Of a DNA stretch of 55,777 nt, positions 1 through 8,812 are shown piece after piece. The notes under the pieces were generated by a model. That model did no database searches. It saw nothing but the letters and a program-made list of their open reading frames with translations, and was not told the origin of the DNA. Location of the stretch: the NCBI RefSeq assembly GCF_001995255.1, contig NZ_MUZR01000044.1, positions 1-55,777 on the forward strand, given 5' to 3'. The stretch is from Thioalkalivibrio halophilus. Its GTDB lineage: Bacteria; Pseudomonadota; Gammaproteobacteria; Ectothiorhodospirales; Ectothiorhodospiraceae. The position numbers were made by a program, and so were the translations under genes. The stretch's first letter is position 1, and each line of letters opens with the position of its first letter.

Positions 1-2
1 AG

Positions 3-44
3 TCCGCCACCGCGGACAGCGGTGAAGAATGGGAAGAATTCTGA
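3..44 (+). CDS. C-terminal end of a methyl-accepting chemotaxis protein (5' part outside window)
   Basis: Only the last 13 codons and the stop are present. The frame ending at the TGA of 42-44 reads SATADSGEEWEEF. The last five residues, EWEEF, match the aromatic-acidic pentapeptide found at the C-terminus of chemoreceptors that tether CheR (NWETF in E. coli Tar/Tsr, GWEEF in P. aeruginosa McpB/Aer2). The stop is 23 nt before cheR, so the two are probably co-transcribed. The identification rests on the tail and on the neighbouring genes; nothing else of the receptor is visible. Confidence 0.6.
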   Translation, partial: SATADSGEEWEEF

Positions 45-67
45 GGCGCACCGGAGACCTTTGCTGA

Positions 68-892
68 ATGGGCCGTTTCGAGAGCCTGAGCGACCGCGAT
101 TTCCGGCGCGTCGCCCGCCTGATTGGCGAACGCACCGGGATCATGCTCAACGAGAGCAAGCGGGAGCTGGTCTACAGCCGCCTGGCACGGCGGCTGCGGG
201 CGCTGGGCCTGGAACGCTTCGAGCAGTATCTCGACCGGGTCGAGGGTGGCGACGAGGCCGAGCTCGAAGAGTTCATCAATGCCCTCACCACCAACCTCAC
301 GGCGTTCTTTCGCGAGCCGCACCACTTCGAGATGCTGGAGGGATCGGTGTTGCAGGAGATGCGCCGCGCCAACCCGGACGGACCGCTGAAGATCTGGTCG
401 GCCGGCTGTTCCACCGGGGAAGAGCCCTGGTCGATCGCGATGACCCTGGCCGACGCGACGGGCTCGACGGATGCGGCGCGCATCCTCGCGACCGACGTGG
501 ACTCGCGCGTGGTCGCGCATGCCGATGCCGGGATCTACGACGGCAGTCGCATCACCGGGATCGCGCGCGAACGCCAGCGGCGCTGGCTGCTGCGCGGCAA
601 GGGCGCGCAGGACGGGAAGGTCCGGATCCGCGATGACCTGCGCTCGATGGCACGATTCCAGCAGCTCAACCTGTTCGACGAATGGCCGATCCGCGGGCCG
701 CTGGATGCGATCTTCTGCCGCAACACGCTGATCTATTTCGACAAGCCGACCCAGAAGGAGCTGGTCGAACGCTTCGCGACCATCCTGCGCCCCGGCGGCT
801 ACCTGTTCATCGGCCACTCGGAATCGCTGTACCGGGTGACCGACACGTTCCGCCTGCTGGAACAGACGCTGTACCGGAGGGTTTCGCCATGA
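68..892 (+). CDS. cheR: CheR, chemotaxis protein methyltransferase
   Basis: The 274-residue protein transfers methyl groups from S-adenosylmethionine to glutamates of chemoreceptors in the cytoplasm. An N-terminal helical CheR_N domain (about 5-65) precedes the methyltransferase fold. The SAM-binding loop SAGCSTGEEP lies at 111-120, an acidic ATDVD follows at 141-145, and the FCRNTLIYFD signature is near 216-225. The segment RGKGAQDG at 176-183 aligns with the glycine-containing beta-subdomain loop of enterobacterial CheR, the form that docks on receptor pentapeptides; this fits the EWEEF tail just upstream. The stop overlaps the cheD start as ATGA (889-892), so translation is coupled. Confidence 0.96.
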   Translation: MGRFESLSDRDFRRVARLIGERTGIMLNESKRELVYSRLARRLRALGLERFEQYLDRVEGGDEAELEEFINALTTNLTAFFREPHHFEMLEGSVLQEMRRANPDGPLKIWSAGCSTGEEPWSIAMTLADATGSTDAARILATDVDSRVVAHADAGIYDGSRITGIARERQRRWLLRGKGAQDGKVRIRDDLRSMARFQQLNLFDEWPIRGPLDAIFCRNTLIYFDKPTQKELVERFATILRPGGYLFIGHSESLYRVTDTFRLLEQTLYRRVSP

Positions 893-1515
893 GCGCGGTG
901 CCCGAGCTGCATGATGGCGCCTTCGCGCACATCAACCGCTACTGGGATCGCATGAATAATGCCCCGGCGGCCAAGCTGCTGCCCGGGGAATGCTACGTTT
1001 CGGTGTCCTCCGCGGAATTGATCACCACGGTGCTGGGCTCCTGCGTGTCGGCCTGCGTATGGTCGCCGAAGGCGGGAGTGGGCGGCATGAACCATTTCAT
1101 GCTCCCGGAGGGCGAACGCGACAGCGGCTGGGGGCCGGCGGTTTCCAATGCCACGCGCTACGGCACCCACGCGATGGAGTTCCTGGTGAACGAGCTGCTC
1201 AAGCTGGGCGCCGAGCGCGACGATCTGCGCATCAAGATGTTCGGGGGCGGGCGCGTGATGGCCGGCATGAGTGACGTGGGCGCGCGCAACATCGCGTTTC
1301 TGCGCCGTTACGCGCGCGAAGAAGGGCTCGAGATTCTGGCCGAGGACGTGGGCGGCCCATGGCCGCGCAAGGTAGTGTTCTTCCCCGCCTCGGGACGGGT
1401 GCGGCTGAAAAAGCTCGTATCCCTGCACAACAACACCCTGCTCGAACGCGAGCAGGACTACCGCCGCCGCCTCGAAGGCGAGGACGTGGCCGGCGACGTG
1501 GAGCTGTTTGAATGA
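889..1515 (+). CDS. cheD: CheD, chemoreceptor glutamine deamidase
   Basis: The 208-residue protein belongs to the CheD family, which deamidates receptor glutamines to glutamates and can bind CheC-type phosphatases. The catalytic set is intact: Thr46, Cys52 in LGSCVSACV and His69 in GMNHFMLP, with the 17-residue Cys-His spacing known from Thermotoga CheD. The FGGG motif near residue 120 is also present. I chose the ATG at 889, which overlaps the cheR stop by 4 nt, because it starts just before the family's conserved region; a longer open frame reaches back into cheR but is a shadow. The protein ends in AGDVELFE, almost the same tail as the receptor-like protein two genes downstream. Confidence 0.95.
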   Translation: MSAVPELHDGAFAHINRYWDRMNNAPAAKLLPGECYVSVSSAELITTVLGSCVSACVWSPKAGVGGMNHFMLPEGERDSGWGPAVSNATRYGTHAMEFLVNELLKLGAERDDLRIKMFGGGRVMAGMSDVGARNIAFLRRYAREEGLEILAEDVGGPWPRKVVFFPASGRVRLKKLVSLHNNTLLEREQDYRRRLEGEDVAGDVELFE

Positions 1516-2624
1516 GCACAACGCAGGCCCGTCCCATCCGCGTGATCGTGGTCGACGACTCGGCCCTGATCCGCAAGCTGCTGGCGCGCATCCTCGATCA
1601 GGCACCGGACATCGAGGTGGTGGACACCGCCGCCGATCCGTACGACGCCCGCGAGAAGATCAAGCAGCACGATCCGGACGTCCTGACCCTGGACGTGGAG
1701 ATGCCGAAGATGGACGGCATCACGTTCCTGCGGAATCTGATGCGCCTGCGCCCCATGCCGGTGGTCATGGTCTCCTCGCTGACCGAAGCGGGAGCGGATG
1801 TCACCCTCCAGGCACTGGAGCTGGGGGCGGTGGATTTCGTGACCAAGCCGGGCACCGACGTGGCGCATGCCATGGAGGCCTACGCGGACGCCCTGATCGA
1901 GAAGATCCGGACCGCGTCACGCATCCGCGTGCAGGCTCGCAGCGCCCCGGCGGAAGCGCCCGCTCAGGTCACCCCGCCGGCGGCCACCGCCGGCGGGGGC
2001 CGCCGCTTTCGCACCACCGATCGCGTTATCGCACTGGGTGCTTCCACCGGAGGGACCGAGGCCCTCAAAGAGGTGCTGATGGGACTGCCGCCGGATGCGC
2101 CCGGAATCGTGATCACCCAGCACATCCCGGCAGGCTTCAGCCAGGCCTTCGCGGAGCGCATGGACCGCAGCACCGCACTACGGGTGAAGGAGGCCGAGGA
2201 CGGAGACGTGGTGATGCCGGGGCACGTATTCGTGGCCCCCGGCACGGACTATCACCTGCGCCTGGAGCGGGACGGTGCGCGCTACGTCTGCCGGCTGGAC
2301 GACCAGGGCCCGGTGAACCGTCATCGGCCCAGCGTGGACGTACTGTTCGAATCCGCCGCGCAATCCGCCGGTTCCAACACCATGGCCGCGCTGTTGACGG
2401 GCATGGGCGACGACGGCGCCCGCGGGCTGCTGGCGCTGCGCGAGGCCGGCGCCCACACCATCGCCCAGGACGAAGCGACCAGCCTGGTCTGGGGCATGCC
2501 CGGCGAGGCCGTGGAACGCGGCGCGGCCGTACAGGTTCTGCCGCTGGGGCGCATTGCCGAGGCACTGCTGGACGATCATCGCGACACCAGCCGCGCCGGG
2601 GCCAACGGAGGAGACACGCCATGA
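1512..2624 (+). CDS. cheB: CheB, chemotaxis response regulator methylesterase/deamidase
   Basis: The 370-residue protein removes methyl groups from chemoreceptors when phosphorylated by CheA. The receiver domain occupies about 9-125, with acidic pair Asp15-Asp16, phospho-acceptor Asp61 and Lys112. An Ala/Pro-rich linker (143-165) leads to the methylesterase domain, with Ser178 in GASTGG, His204 in TQHIPAGF and Asp301 in GMGDDG forming the catalytic triad. The start overlaps the cheD stop (ATGA at 1512-1515) and the stop overlaps the next start (2621-2624), so it sits inside a tightly coupled operon. Confidence 0.97.
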   Translation: MSTTQARPIRVIVVDDSALIRKLLARILDQAPDIEVVDTAADPYDAREKIKQHDPDVLTLDVEMPKMDGITFLRNLMRLRPMPVVMVSSLTEAGADVTLQALELGAVDFVTKPGTDVAHAMEAYADALIEKIRTASRIRVQARSAPAEAPAQVTPPAATAGGGRRFRTTDRVIALGASTGGTEALKEVLMGLPPDAPGIVITQHIPAGFSQAFAERMDRSTALRVKEAEDGDVVMPGHVFVAPGTDYHLRLERDGARYVCRLDDQGPVNRHRPSVDVLFESAAQSAGSNTMAALLTGMGDDGARGLLALREAGAHTIAQDEATSLVWGMPGEAVERGAAVQVLPLGRIAEALLDDHRDTSRAGANGGDTP

Positions 2625-3823
2625 CCGACTGGAAACAACGACTGAGCCATCCGGCTCTGCAGCGCGGACTCGCGATCGCCCTGGTAGTGACCCTGCTCGC
2701 CGGCATCGCGGGCGTCTGGCTCGCCGGCGCGACCGCGGCTGCGACGTTGCTGGTCATCCCCCTGCTGCTGGGCGCAGCCATCGTGGCGGGTCTGTTTCTG
2801 GCCACTGACGGGCATGCGGAAACCGCCGCCGAGGATGATGCCGCGCGCGGCAGGGCCGACGGCGCGGAGTTGTCCGACGAAATCGACCAGGTCATGCGCT
2901 TCGAGCTGGGTCAGATCGAACAGGAGATCACCCGGCAGAAGGGACTGATCGAGGAGGCGGTGAAGGAACTGGGGGACAGCTTCAGCGACATGCACCAGAT
3001 CGCCGAACGCCAGCAGGAACTGATGAGCTCCGATCTGTCCTCCACGAACAACGCGGGGGAAGACGGGAAATCCCAGCCGGAGATCCTGCGCGACCTGACC
3101 CGCCAGTCGGACGAGACCCTGCAGATGTTCATCGACACGCTGGTGGAAGTCAGTCGCCAGAGCGTGGAGAGCGCCCACCACATGGAAGACATGAACCAGC
3201 ACATGGACGGGGTGTTCAAGCTGCTGGACAGTGCCGGCGAGATCGCCGACCAGACCAATCTGCTGGCGCTGAACGCGAGCATCGAGGCCGCACGGGCCGG
3301 CGAGGCCGGACGTGGCTTCGCGGTGGTGGCCGACGAGGTGCGCAACCTGTCGAAGCGCTCGGCCACCTTCCACGAGGACATCCGCAAGCAGATCGAGGAG
3401 GCGCGCCGGAGCATCCGCCAGGCGCACGACACGGTCCACGCCATGGCCTCGCGCGACATGAGCGACAGCATGGAAGAAAAGGAGCGCGTCGGCTCGCTGT
3501 TCGGATACGCCCGCCAGGCCACCGAGGAAATGGAAAACCGCCTGCAGGAAGAAGCGGAGCTGGCCGACCGCATGAACCAGGCGGTCGCCACCGCGGTTCG
3601 CTCGCTGCAGTTCGAGGACATCGCGCGTCAGTCCCTGGGCACCGCCGAAGACGCCCTGGCCCATCTGCACGAACTGCAGGGGATCCTCCACGAGGCAAGC
3701 TCCACCGACGATGCCCGCGCGATGGCCGAGCGCGTGCGCGCCTGGCGCGAGGATCGCCAGAATCGTCATCATCGCGCCGTGAATCAGGAAAACCTGGACA
3801 CCGGCGACGTTGAACTCTTCTGA
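2621..3823 (+). CDS. Methyl-accepting chemotaxis-like protein with short membrane anchor and GDVELF tail
   Basis: This 400-residue protein has two adjacent hydrophobic segments near the N-terminus (about 15-35 and 38-60) and no evident periplasmic ligand domain between them. A long helical region follows and holds the chemoreceptor hairpin signature: [20 protein letters not shown], then [20 protein letters not shown]. The last third carries a QFEDIARQ helix and the chain ends in TGDVELF, shared with CheD. It is therefore a receptor-like signalling protein that may sense an internal or membrane signal, or scaffold CheD or other partners; this function is inferred. The start overlaps cheB by 4 nt. 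Confidence 0.88.
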   Translation: MTDWKQRLSHPALQRGLAIALVVTLLAGIAGVWLAGATAAATLLVIPLLLGAAIVAGLFLATDGHAETAAEDDAARGRADGAELSDEIDQVMRFELGQIEQEITRQKGLIEEAVKELGDSFSDMHQIAERQQELMSSDLSSTNNAGEDGKSQPEILRDLTRQSDETLQMFIDTLVEVSRQSVESAHHMEDMNQHMDGVFKLLDSAGEIADQTNLLALNASIEAARAGEAGRGFAVVADEVRNLSKRSATFHEDIRKQIEEARRSIRQAHDTVHAMASRDMSDSMEEKERVGSLFGYARQATEEMENRLQEEAELADRMNQAVATAVRSLQFEDIARQSLGTAEDALAHLHELQGILHEASSTDDARAMAERVRAWREDRQNRHHRAVNQENLDTGDVELF

Positions 3824-3850
3824 CCCCCGAAAACTCCCGACGGAGACCGC

Positions 3851-4156
3851 ATGAGCATCCAGACCCGCACATCGACGGACGGCAGCGAACTGCGCATCGC
3901 CATCCACGGCCGTTTCGATTTTGATCAGCATCAGGACTTCCGCAGCGCCTACCGCGACACCCGCGGCGCCGGCATGCGCTACGTCATCGACCTGTCGCAG
4001 ACGGAGTACATGGACAGCTCCGCGCTGGGCATGCTGCTGCTGTTGCGGGAACACGCCGGCGGCGATAGTGCCGACGTGCGCATCGTCGGGGCGTCCGACG
4101 GGGTACGCAAGGTGCTCGACATCGCCAATTTCGGTCGCCTGTTCACCATCGAGTGA
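3851..4156 (+). CDS. STAS-domain anti-sigma factor antagonist-like protein
   Basis: The 101-residue protein is a single STAS domain of the SpoIIAA/RsbV type. The phosphorylatable serine lies in MDSSALGM (Ser56/Ser57). Family members bind a partner when unphosphorylated and are released by phosphorylation. The next gene encodes both a PP2C phosphatase and an HATPase kinase domain, so this protein is its likely substrate. The arrangement resembles HsbA-HsbR of Pseudomonas aeruginosa, where HsbA links partner switching to flagella and c-di-GMP. A Shine-Dalgarno-like CGGAGA precedes the ATG, and its stop overlaps the following GTG start. Confidence 0.9.
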   Translation: MSIQTRTSTDGSELRIAIHGRFDFDQHQDFRSAYRDTRGAGMRYVIDLSQTEYMDSSALGMLLLLREHAGGDSADVRIVGASDGVRKVLDIANFGRLFTIE

Positions 4157-5901
4157 CGTCCGTGAACGCCTCCTCCGAAAGCGTGCCGCTGGCGTCCGGC
4201 GAGGGGCGTGTGCTGATCGTCGACGACGACAAGCACAACCGGCGCCTGCTGAAGATGATGCTGACCGGCGCCGGCTACGACACCGAGGAGGCGACCGACG
4301 GCCACCAGGCCGTGGAGCAGGCACGCAACGCTCCCCCGGACCTGATCCTGATGGACGTGATGATGCCGGGGCTGGACGGCTTCGAGTCCACCCGGCAGAT
4401 CAAGCACGAGTGCGGCGACCGTTTCATCCCGGTGATCATCCTGACCGCCCTGGATGACGAGGACTCCCTGCTGCAGGGTATCCGCGCCGGTGCCGATGAT
4501 TTCCTTAACAAGCCCCTCAACCTCTCGGTGCTGCGCGCCAAGATCCACGCGATGGAGCGCCTGCGCGACCTGCATCACGGGCTGCGCGAGCGCAACGAGG
4601 CCCTGGCCCGGGCCCGGGCGCGCCAGGCATGGGAGGAAGAGACCGCGGAAAGCGTGTTCTCGCGCGCCATCACCGGACGCAATGTGGGCGACGAACGGCT
4701 GCACGTACGCCAGTGGGCCGCCGCCACCTTCAGCGGCGACGTGGTGCTGTCGGACTTCACCCCGGACGGCGGCCTGCGGGTACTGGTGGGGGACTTCACC
4801 GGCCATGGCCTGGCTGCGGCCATCGGCACCTATCCGGTTTCGGAGACCTTCCATACGCTGACGCGCGAGGGCGTGGGCGACACCGAACTGGTCTTCGAGC
4901 TCAACCACGTGCTCCACGGCTTTCTGCCGCCCTCGATGTTCATGGGCGCCGTGCTGGTCACTTTTGAGCCCGACGGGCAGAGCCTGACCGCCTGGAACGG
5001 CGGCCTGCCGGATGCCCTGCTGTGCGGCGGCGACGGACGACTGCGCAGCCTGCCCTCGCAGGCGATGCCGCTGGGGATCCTGCCCCGGCTGGAGCTGGAC
5101 AGCGGCCCTCGGCGTTACGCCGTCGCCGCCGACGAGACCCTGCTCATCGTCACCGACGGGGTTCTGGAAGAGGAAGGCGCGGCCGGCGAGCCGTTCGGCG
5201 AGGCACGCCTGCATGGCTGTCTGTGCCATCCGGAGCGCCCACCGGAACGGATCGAACGGCTGGGCGATGCCCTGTCACGGCACATGGGGGACGCGTCACC
5301 GGCCGACGACATCACCGCGGTCGCGATCACCTGCGATCCCGAGGTCGTGCTGGAAACCGGTCTCGCGGTACCCCCGGACACGACCGGCAACCGACGCTGG
5401 TCCATGGAGGCCGCCGGGGCCGAGCTGGCCCGCGTGGACGTCGCGGAAGAGGCCCGGCAGCAGCTCCGACGCTGGTTCCCGGAGCCCGGCGAACACGTTC
5501 AGGCCCTGCAGACGGTGGTCGCCGAGCTCTGCAACAATGCCTTCGAACATGGCGTGCTGGGCCTGTCTTCCGAGATGAAAGCCACCGCGGAGGGCTTTGC
5601 CGAGTACTATCGCCTGCGCCAGGAAGGACTCGAGCGCCTGGAAGGGCGCATCGGTATCAGTCTGCGCTATCGCCGCACGGACGACTGGCACTGCGTGCGC
5701 ATCCGTGTGCGCGACAGTGGCGCGGGCTTCGACCACCAACGGGTACGGCGGGCTCTCGAGGGCGAGAGCGACGAAAGGCTGTGGGGCCGCGGCCTGACCC
5801 TGGTGCACCGGTTGTGCCGGCAGATGCGGCACCTCGGGAGCGGCAACGTGGTGGAGGCCGAGTACGCCTGGATGGAACCACTCAGCGAGGAGCAGACATG
5901 A
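4153..5901 (+). CDS. Response regulator with PP2C/SpoIIE phosphatase and HATPase kinase domains (HsbR-like)
   Basis: The 582-residue protein combines three modules. A receiver domain (about 18-135) has the Asp24-Asp25 pair, Asp68 and a Lys in NKPL. A SpoIIE-type PP2C domain (about 185-375) has GDVVLSDF, VGDFTGHGLAA, TDGVLEE and DDITAVAI. A GHKL ATPase domain (about 435-575) has the N-box ELCNNAFEHG, DSGAGF and GRGLTLV. Phosphatase and anti-sigma-type kinase thus sit in one chain under receiver control. By analogy with HsbR it should set the phosphorylation state of the STAS protein encoded just upstream. The GTG start overlaps that gene (GTGA, 4153-4156). Confidence 0.93.
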   Translation: MTSVNASSESVPLASGEGRVLIVDDDKHNRRLLKMMLTGAGYDTEEATDGHQAVEQARNAPPDLILMDVMMPGLDGFESTRQIKHECGDRFIPVIILTALDDEDSLLQGIRAGADDFLNKPLNLSVLRAKIHAMERLRDLHHGLRERNEALARARARQAWEEETAESVFSRAITGRNVGDERLHVRQWAAATFSGDVVLSDFTPDGGLRVLVGDFTGHGLAAAIGTYPVSETFHTLTREGVGDTELVFELNHVLHGFLPPSMFMGAVLVTFEPDGQSLTAWNGGLPDALLCGGDGRLRSLPSQAMPLGILPRLELDSGPRRYAVAADETLLIVTDGVLEEEGAAGEPFGEARLHGCLCHPERPPERIERLGDALSRHMGDASPADDITAVAITCDPEVVLETGLAVPPDTTGNRRWSMEAAGAELARVDVAEEARQQLRRWFPEPGEHVQALQTVVAELCNNAFEHGVLGLSSEMKATAEGFAEYYRLRQEGLERLEGRIGISLRYRRTDDWHCVRIRVRDSGAGFDHQRVRRALEGESDERLWGRGLTLVHRLCRQMRHLGSGNVVEAEYAWMEPLSEEQT

Positions 5902-6653
5902 CATCGACCACTCCGCAATCGGCACTGATTACCGGCAATTCCAGCGGCCTGGGCCTCGGACTCACCCGGGTCCTCGCCGCCGACGGCGCGTCAGTCTACG
6001 GCATGAGCCGCCGTGGCTGCCCCGACGACGGGGTCGCCGGCGACGTGCAGATCGACCTGGCGGACTTTGACGCCATCCCGGAGGCCATGGACCGGCTGCT
6101 GCAGGGCGTCACCCGTCTGGACCTCGTGATCCTGAACGCGGGCCTGCTCGGACACATCCAGCGCATGCCGGACGCGCCGATGGACGAACTGCGCCTGCTG
6201 ATGGACGTGAACACGTTTGCCAACAAGGTGATCCTGGATCGTCTGCTGACGCGCGAGATCGCGGTCGGCCAGATCGTCGCCATCTCCTCGGGGGCGGCGG
6301 TGTTCGGCAACGCCGGCTGGAGCGGGTATTCGCTGTCCAAGGCCGCGCTGAACATGCTGATGCAGCTCTACTCGCACGAATTCCCCGGCGTGCCGGTGCA
6401 CTCGCTGGCACCGGGTCTGATCGACACCGCGATGCAGGACTATCTGTGCGACGAGGCCGACAGCGAGACCTTCACTGCCCTGCAGCGGCTCAAGGCCGCA
6501 CGCGGCACCCGCACCATGCCGGAACCGGAAACCGCGGCACGCGACATTTTCGACGTACTGCCACGGCTGCGCGAGCAGCCCTCCGGAAGCTTTGTCGATA
6601 TCCGTGCACTCAACGACCCGGAAGAATACGCGCGCCTGACCGGTCGGCGTTGA
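5898..6653 (+). CDS. SDR family NAD(P)-dependent oxidoreductase
   Basis: This 251-residue short-chain dehydrogenase has the nucleotide-binding TGNSSGLG at 12-19, NAG at 80-82, and the catalytic serine (130/131), Tyr144 and Lys148. The substrate is unknown. It overlaps the upstream regulator by ATGA (5898-5901), so it is co-translated with the chemosensory and partner-switch operon, an unusual companion for an SDR enzyme. I chose the ATG in the overlap; the open frame running further upstream lies inside the preceding gene. Confidence 0.9.
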   Translation: MTSTTPQSALITGNSSGLGLGLTRVLAADGASVYGMSRRGCPDDGVAGDVQIDLADFDAIPEAMDRLLQGVTRLDLVILNAGLLGHIQRMPDAPMDELRLLMDVNTFANKVILDRLLTREIAVGQIVAISSGAAVFGNAGWSGYSLSKAALNMLMQLYSHEFPGVPVHSLAPGLIDTAMQDYLCDEADSETFTALQRLKAARGTRTMPEPETAARDIFDVLPRLREQPSGSFVDIRALNDPEEYARLTGRR

Positions 6654-6676
6654 CAGAAAAACTTCATCACACCCCA

Positions 6677-6706
6677 TTGGCTTTTGCCGGCGCAGGGGCG
6701 TATAGT
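6677..6706 (+). promoter_or_regulatory. Sigma-70-type promoter of the cold-shock gene
   Basis: TTGGCT (6677-6682), an 18-bp spacer and TATAGT (6701-6706) match the -35/-10 consensus at 4/6 and 5/6. Transcription would start near 6713, giving a 5' leader of about 120 nt. Long leaders that act as RNA thermosensors are typical of cold-shock mRNAs. Confidence 0.6.
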
Positions 6707-6834
6707 CGAATACGTGATTCGCGGTAAGCAGCAACTCCAAGGAAGTCCCCAGTTTTCTGGACCAGTGCTCCCGTTGATCTGTTGGTAGCGTTCCGCAATC
6801 ACGTTTCTTTAGTTACATGATGAGGTAAGTAGTT

Positions 6835-7038
6835 GTGAATACCGGTGTTGTTAAGTGGTTCAACGAGAGCAAGGGTTTCGGTTTCATCACCCCCGATGAT
6901 GGCGGCAAGGACGTGTTCGTGCACTTCTCCGCGATCAACGGTTCGGGCTTCAAGACCCTGGCCGAAGGCCAGAAGGTTTCCTTCGAGATTCAGGAAACCG
7001 CCAAGGGTCTGGCCGCGGGTGACGTAACCGCGCTGTAA
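6835..7038 (+). CDS. Cold-shock protein (CspA family)
   Basis: The 67-residue protein is a single cold-shock domain that binds single-stranded RNA/DNA and melts RNA structure. RNP1 is GFGFI within [10 protein letters not shown] and RNP2 is DVFVHFSAI. The start is GTG at 6835; no ATG gives the family's conserved N-terminus [16 protein letters not shown] Shine-Dalgarno-like stretch lies about 8 nt upstream. The gene stands alone, with its own promoter, long leader and a strong terminator. Confidence 0.96.
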   Translation: MNTGVVKWFNESKGFGFITPDDGGKDVFVHFSAINGSGFKTLAEGQKVSFEIQETAKGLAAGDVTAL

Positions 7039-7082
7039 GACTGCCCGCACGGCGCGCCTCCGGGCGCGCTTCGGGAAGCAGA

Positions 7083-7108
7083 GGGCCGCCTTCGGGCGGC
7101 CCTTTTTT
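7083..7108 (+). terminator. Rho-independent terminator of the cold-shock gene
   Basis: A GC stem GGGCCGCC/GGGCGGCCC with a TTC loop is followed by six T residues, directly downstream of the cold-shock gene. Confidence 0.88.
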
Positions 7109-7133
7109 GTGCGCGCTCTCCGCGCACAAAAAA
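7103..7133. repeat. Perfect inverted repeat linking two terminators
   Basis: Arms of 13 bp (7103-7115 and 7121-7133) are exact inverted copies around the loop CTCTC. The T-run of the cold-shock terminator and the A-run that serves as the T-run of the glnA terminator form the outer ends of this palindrome. It probably strengthens bidirectional termination. Confidence 0.8.
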
Positions 7134-7155
7134 GCCCCGGCGCGAACGCCGGGGC
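7128..7155 (-). terminator. Rho-independent terminator of glnA
   Basis: Read on the minus strand, a GCCCCGGCG/CGCCGGGGC stem with a four-base loop is followed by six T residues. It lies about 30 nt past the glnA stop. Confidence 0.88.
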
Positions 7156-7184
7156 CCGATTGACGGCCGTAAAACCCGCGGGGC

Positions 7185-8594
7185 TTACAGGCTGTAGTAC
7201 ATGTCGAACTCGATCGGATGGGTGGTCATGCGCATGCGCGTGACGTCTTCCATCTTCAGGTCGATGTAGGCGTCGATCATGTCGTCGGTGAACACCCCGC
7301 CCTGGGTCAGGAACGCGCGGTCGCCGTCCAGCGCCTCGAGGGCCTGATCCAGCGAATGGGCGACCTGCGGGATGCCCTTTTCTTCCTCCGGCGGCAGATC
7401 GTAGAGGTTCTTGTCCATCGCCTCGCCCGGGTGGATCTTGTTCTGGATGCCGTCGATGCCGGCCATCAGCATCGCGGCGAACGCCAGATACGGGTTGGCG
7501 GTGGAGTCCGGGAAGCGCAGCTCGATGCGGCGGGCCTTCGGGCTCATCACGAACGGGATGCGGATGGACGCCGAGCGGTTGCGCGCGGAGTAGGCCAGCA
7601 TCACCGGCGCCTCGAAGCCCGGCACCAGACGCTTGTAGCTGTTGGTGGACGGATTGGTGAAGGCGTTCAGCGCGCGGGCGTGCTTGATGATGCCGCCGAT
7701 GTAGTAGAGAGCGGTTTCGGACAGGCCGCCGTACAGGTCACCGGAGAACAGATTCTTGCCGTCCTTCGACAGCGACTGGTGCACGTGCATGCCGGAGCCG
7801 TTGTCGCCGACAATCGGCTTGGGCATGAAGGTGGCGGTCTTGCCGTGCATGTGGGCGACGTTCTGCACCACGTACTTGAGCATCTGCACTTCGTCGGACT
7901 TCTTGGTCAGGGTCGCCGGGCCGACGCCGATCTCGCACTGGCCGGCGGTCGCCACCTCGTGGTGATGCACTTCGGTCACCAGCCCCATCTCGGTCATCAC
8001 TTCGCACATGGTGGAGCGGATGTCGTGCAGGCTGTCGACCGGCGGGACCGGGAAGTAGCCACCCTTCACGCCCGGGCGATGGCCGATGTTGCCGTCGTCA
8101 TACACGCGCTCGGAGTTCCACGAGGCCTCCTGGGAGTCCACGCGGCAGTAGGAGCCGGAGAGGTCGGAGCCCCACTTCACGTCGTCGAAGACAAAGAATT
8201 CGTTCTCCGGACCGAACAGCGCGGTGTCGGCGATGCCGGTGCTCTGCAGATAGGCCTCGGCGCGACGCGCCAGGGACCGCGGGCAGCGGTCATAGCCCTG
8301 CATGGTGGCCGGCTCCACGACATCGCAGCGGATGTTCATGGTCATGTCCTCGAAGAACGGATCGATGGCCGCGGACTCCGCGTCCGGCATCAGGATCATG
8401 TCGGACTCATTGATGCCCTTCCACCCGGAGATGGAGGAACCGTCGAACATCTTGCCTTCCTCGAAGGCGTCTTCGTCGAGGTCGTGGGCCGGCAGGGTCA
8501 CATGCTGTTCCTTGCCCTTGGAATCGGTAAAACGGAAATCGACGAAGCGGACTTCCTGTTCCTTGATCTGCTTCAGCACTTCGGCTGCGGACAT
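7185..8594 (-). CDS. glnA: Glutamine synthetase, type I
   Basis: The 469-residue enzyme makes glutamine from glutamate, ammonia and ATP, and is the main entry point for ammonium. The length is that of the dodecameric GSI-beta type. Visible motifs include [11 protein letters not shown], the ATP-binding [16 protein letters not shown] and the adenylylation site with Tyr398 in NLYDLPPEE, so activity should be controlled by GlnE. A GAGGAG Shine-Dalgarno sequence precedes the ATG. Transcription appears NtrC and sigma-54 dependent from elements upstream. Confidence 0.99.
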   Translation of the reverse strand: MSAAEVLKQIKEQEVRFVDFRFTDSKGKEQHVTLPAHDLDEDAFEEGKMFDGSSISGWKGINESDMILMPDAESAAIDPFFEDMTMNIRCDVVEPATMQGYDRCPRSLARRAEAYLQSTGIADTALFGPENEFFVFDDVKWGSDLSGSYCRVDSQEASWNSERVYDDGNIGHRPGVKGGYFPVPPVDSLHDIRSTMCEVMTEMGLVTEVHHHEVATAGQCEIGVGPATLTKKSDEVQMLKYVVQNVAHMHGKTATFMPKPIVGDNGSGMHVHQSLSKDGKNLFSGDLYGGLSETALYYIGGIIKHARALNAFTNPSTNSYKRLVPGFEAPVMLAYSARNRSASIRIPFVMSPKARRIELRFPDSTANPYLAFAAMLMAGIDGIQNKIHPGEAMDKNLYDLPPEEEKGIPQVAHSLDQALEALDGDRAFLTQGGVFTDDMIDAYIDLKMEDVTRMRMTTHPIEFDMYYSL

Positions 8595-8678
8595 AGTGAG
8601 GACTCCTCTGGTCTTCAGTTTGAGACGGTCGATGCCGGTGCGGTCGTCAGAGGCCGAGCGGCGTCTGCCCGATGGTTA

Positions 8679-8694
8679 TGCAGGTGGCGTGCCA
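8679..8694 (-). promoter_or_regulatory. Sigma-54 promoter of glnA
   Basis: On the minus strand the sequence TGGCACGCCACCTGCA matches the -24/-12 consensus TGGCACG-N4-TTGCA at all but one specified base, with the required GG-N10-GC spacing. The start would lie near 8668, leaving a leader of about 74 nt. Confidence 0.85.
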
Positions 8695-8777
8695 GACCGA
8701 AAGCCCCGGTTCGGAGTGCCCTGACGCCCTTTTCCGCAGCGACGCCATCACGATCCGCACACCCGCAGTGCATAGAA

Positions 8778-8794
8778 TGCACTATTGTGGTGCG
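8778..8794. promoter_or_regulatory. NtrC-binding site upstream of glnA
   Basis: TGCACTATTGTGGTGCG closely matches enterobacterial NtrC sites (GCAC-N7-GTGC; compare TGCACTATATTGGTGCA). Its centre is about 118 bp upstream of the predicted sigma-54 start, the distance typical of glnA enhancers. An adjoining perfect palindrome GTGCAT-AGA-ATGCAC (8769-8783) overlaps it. Confidence 0.8.
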
Positions 8795-8812
8795 TATACA
8801 TCAAGCCCGCCC

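Noticed and set aside
2576-4324. 582-codon open frame on the minus strand
   Set aside because: It is an antisense shadow of the receptor-like and STAS genes, typical of GC-rich DNA, with no recognisable protein.
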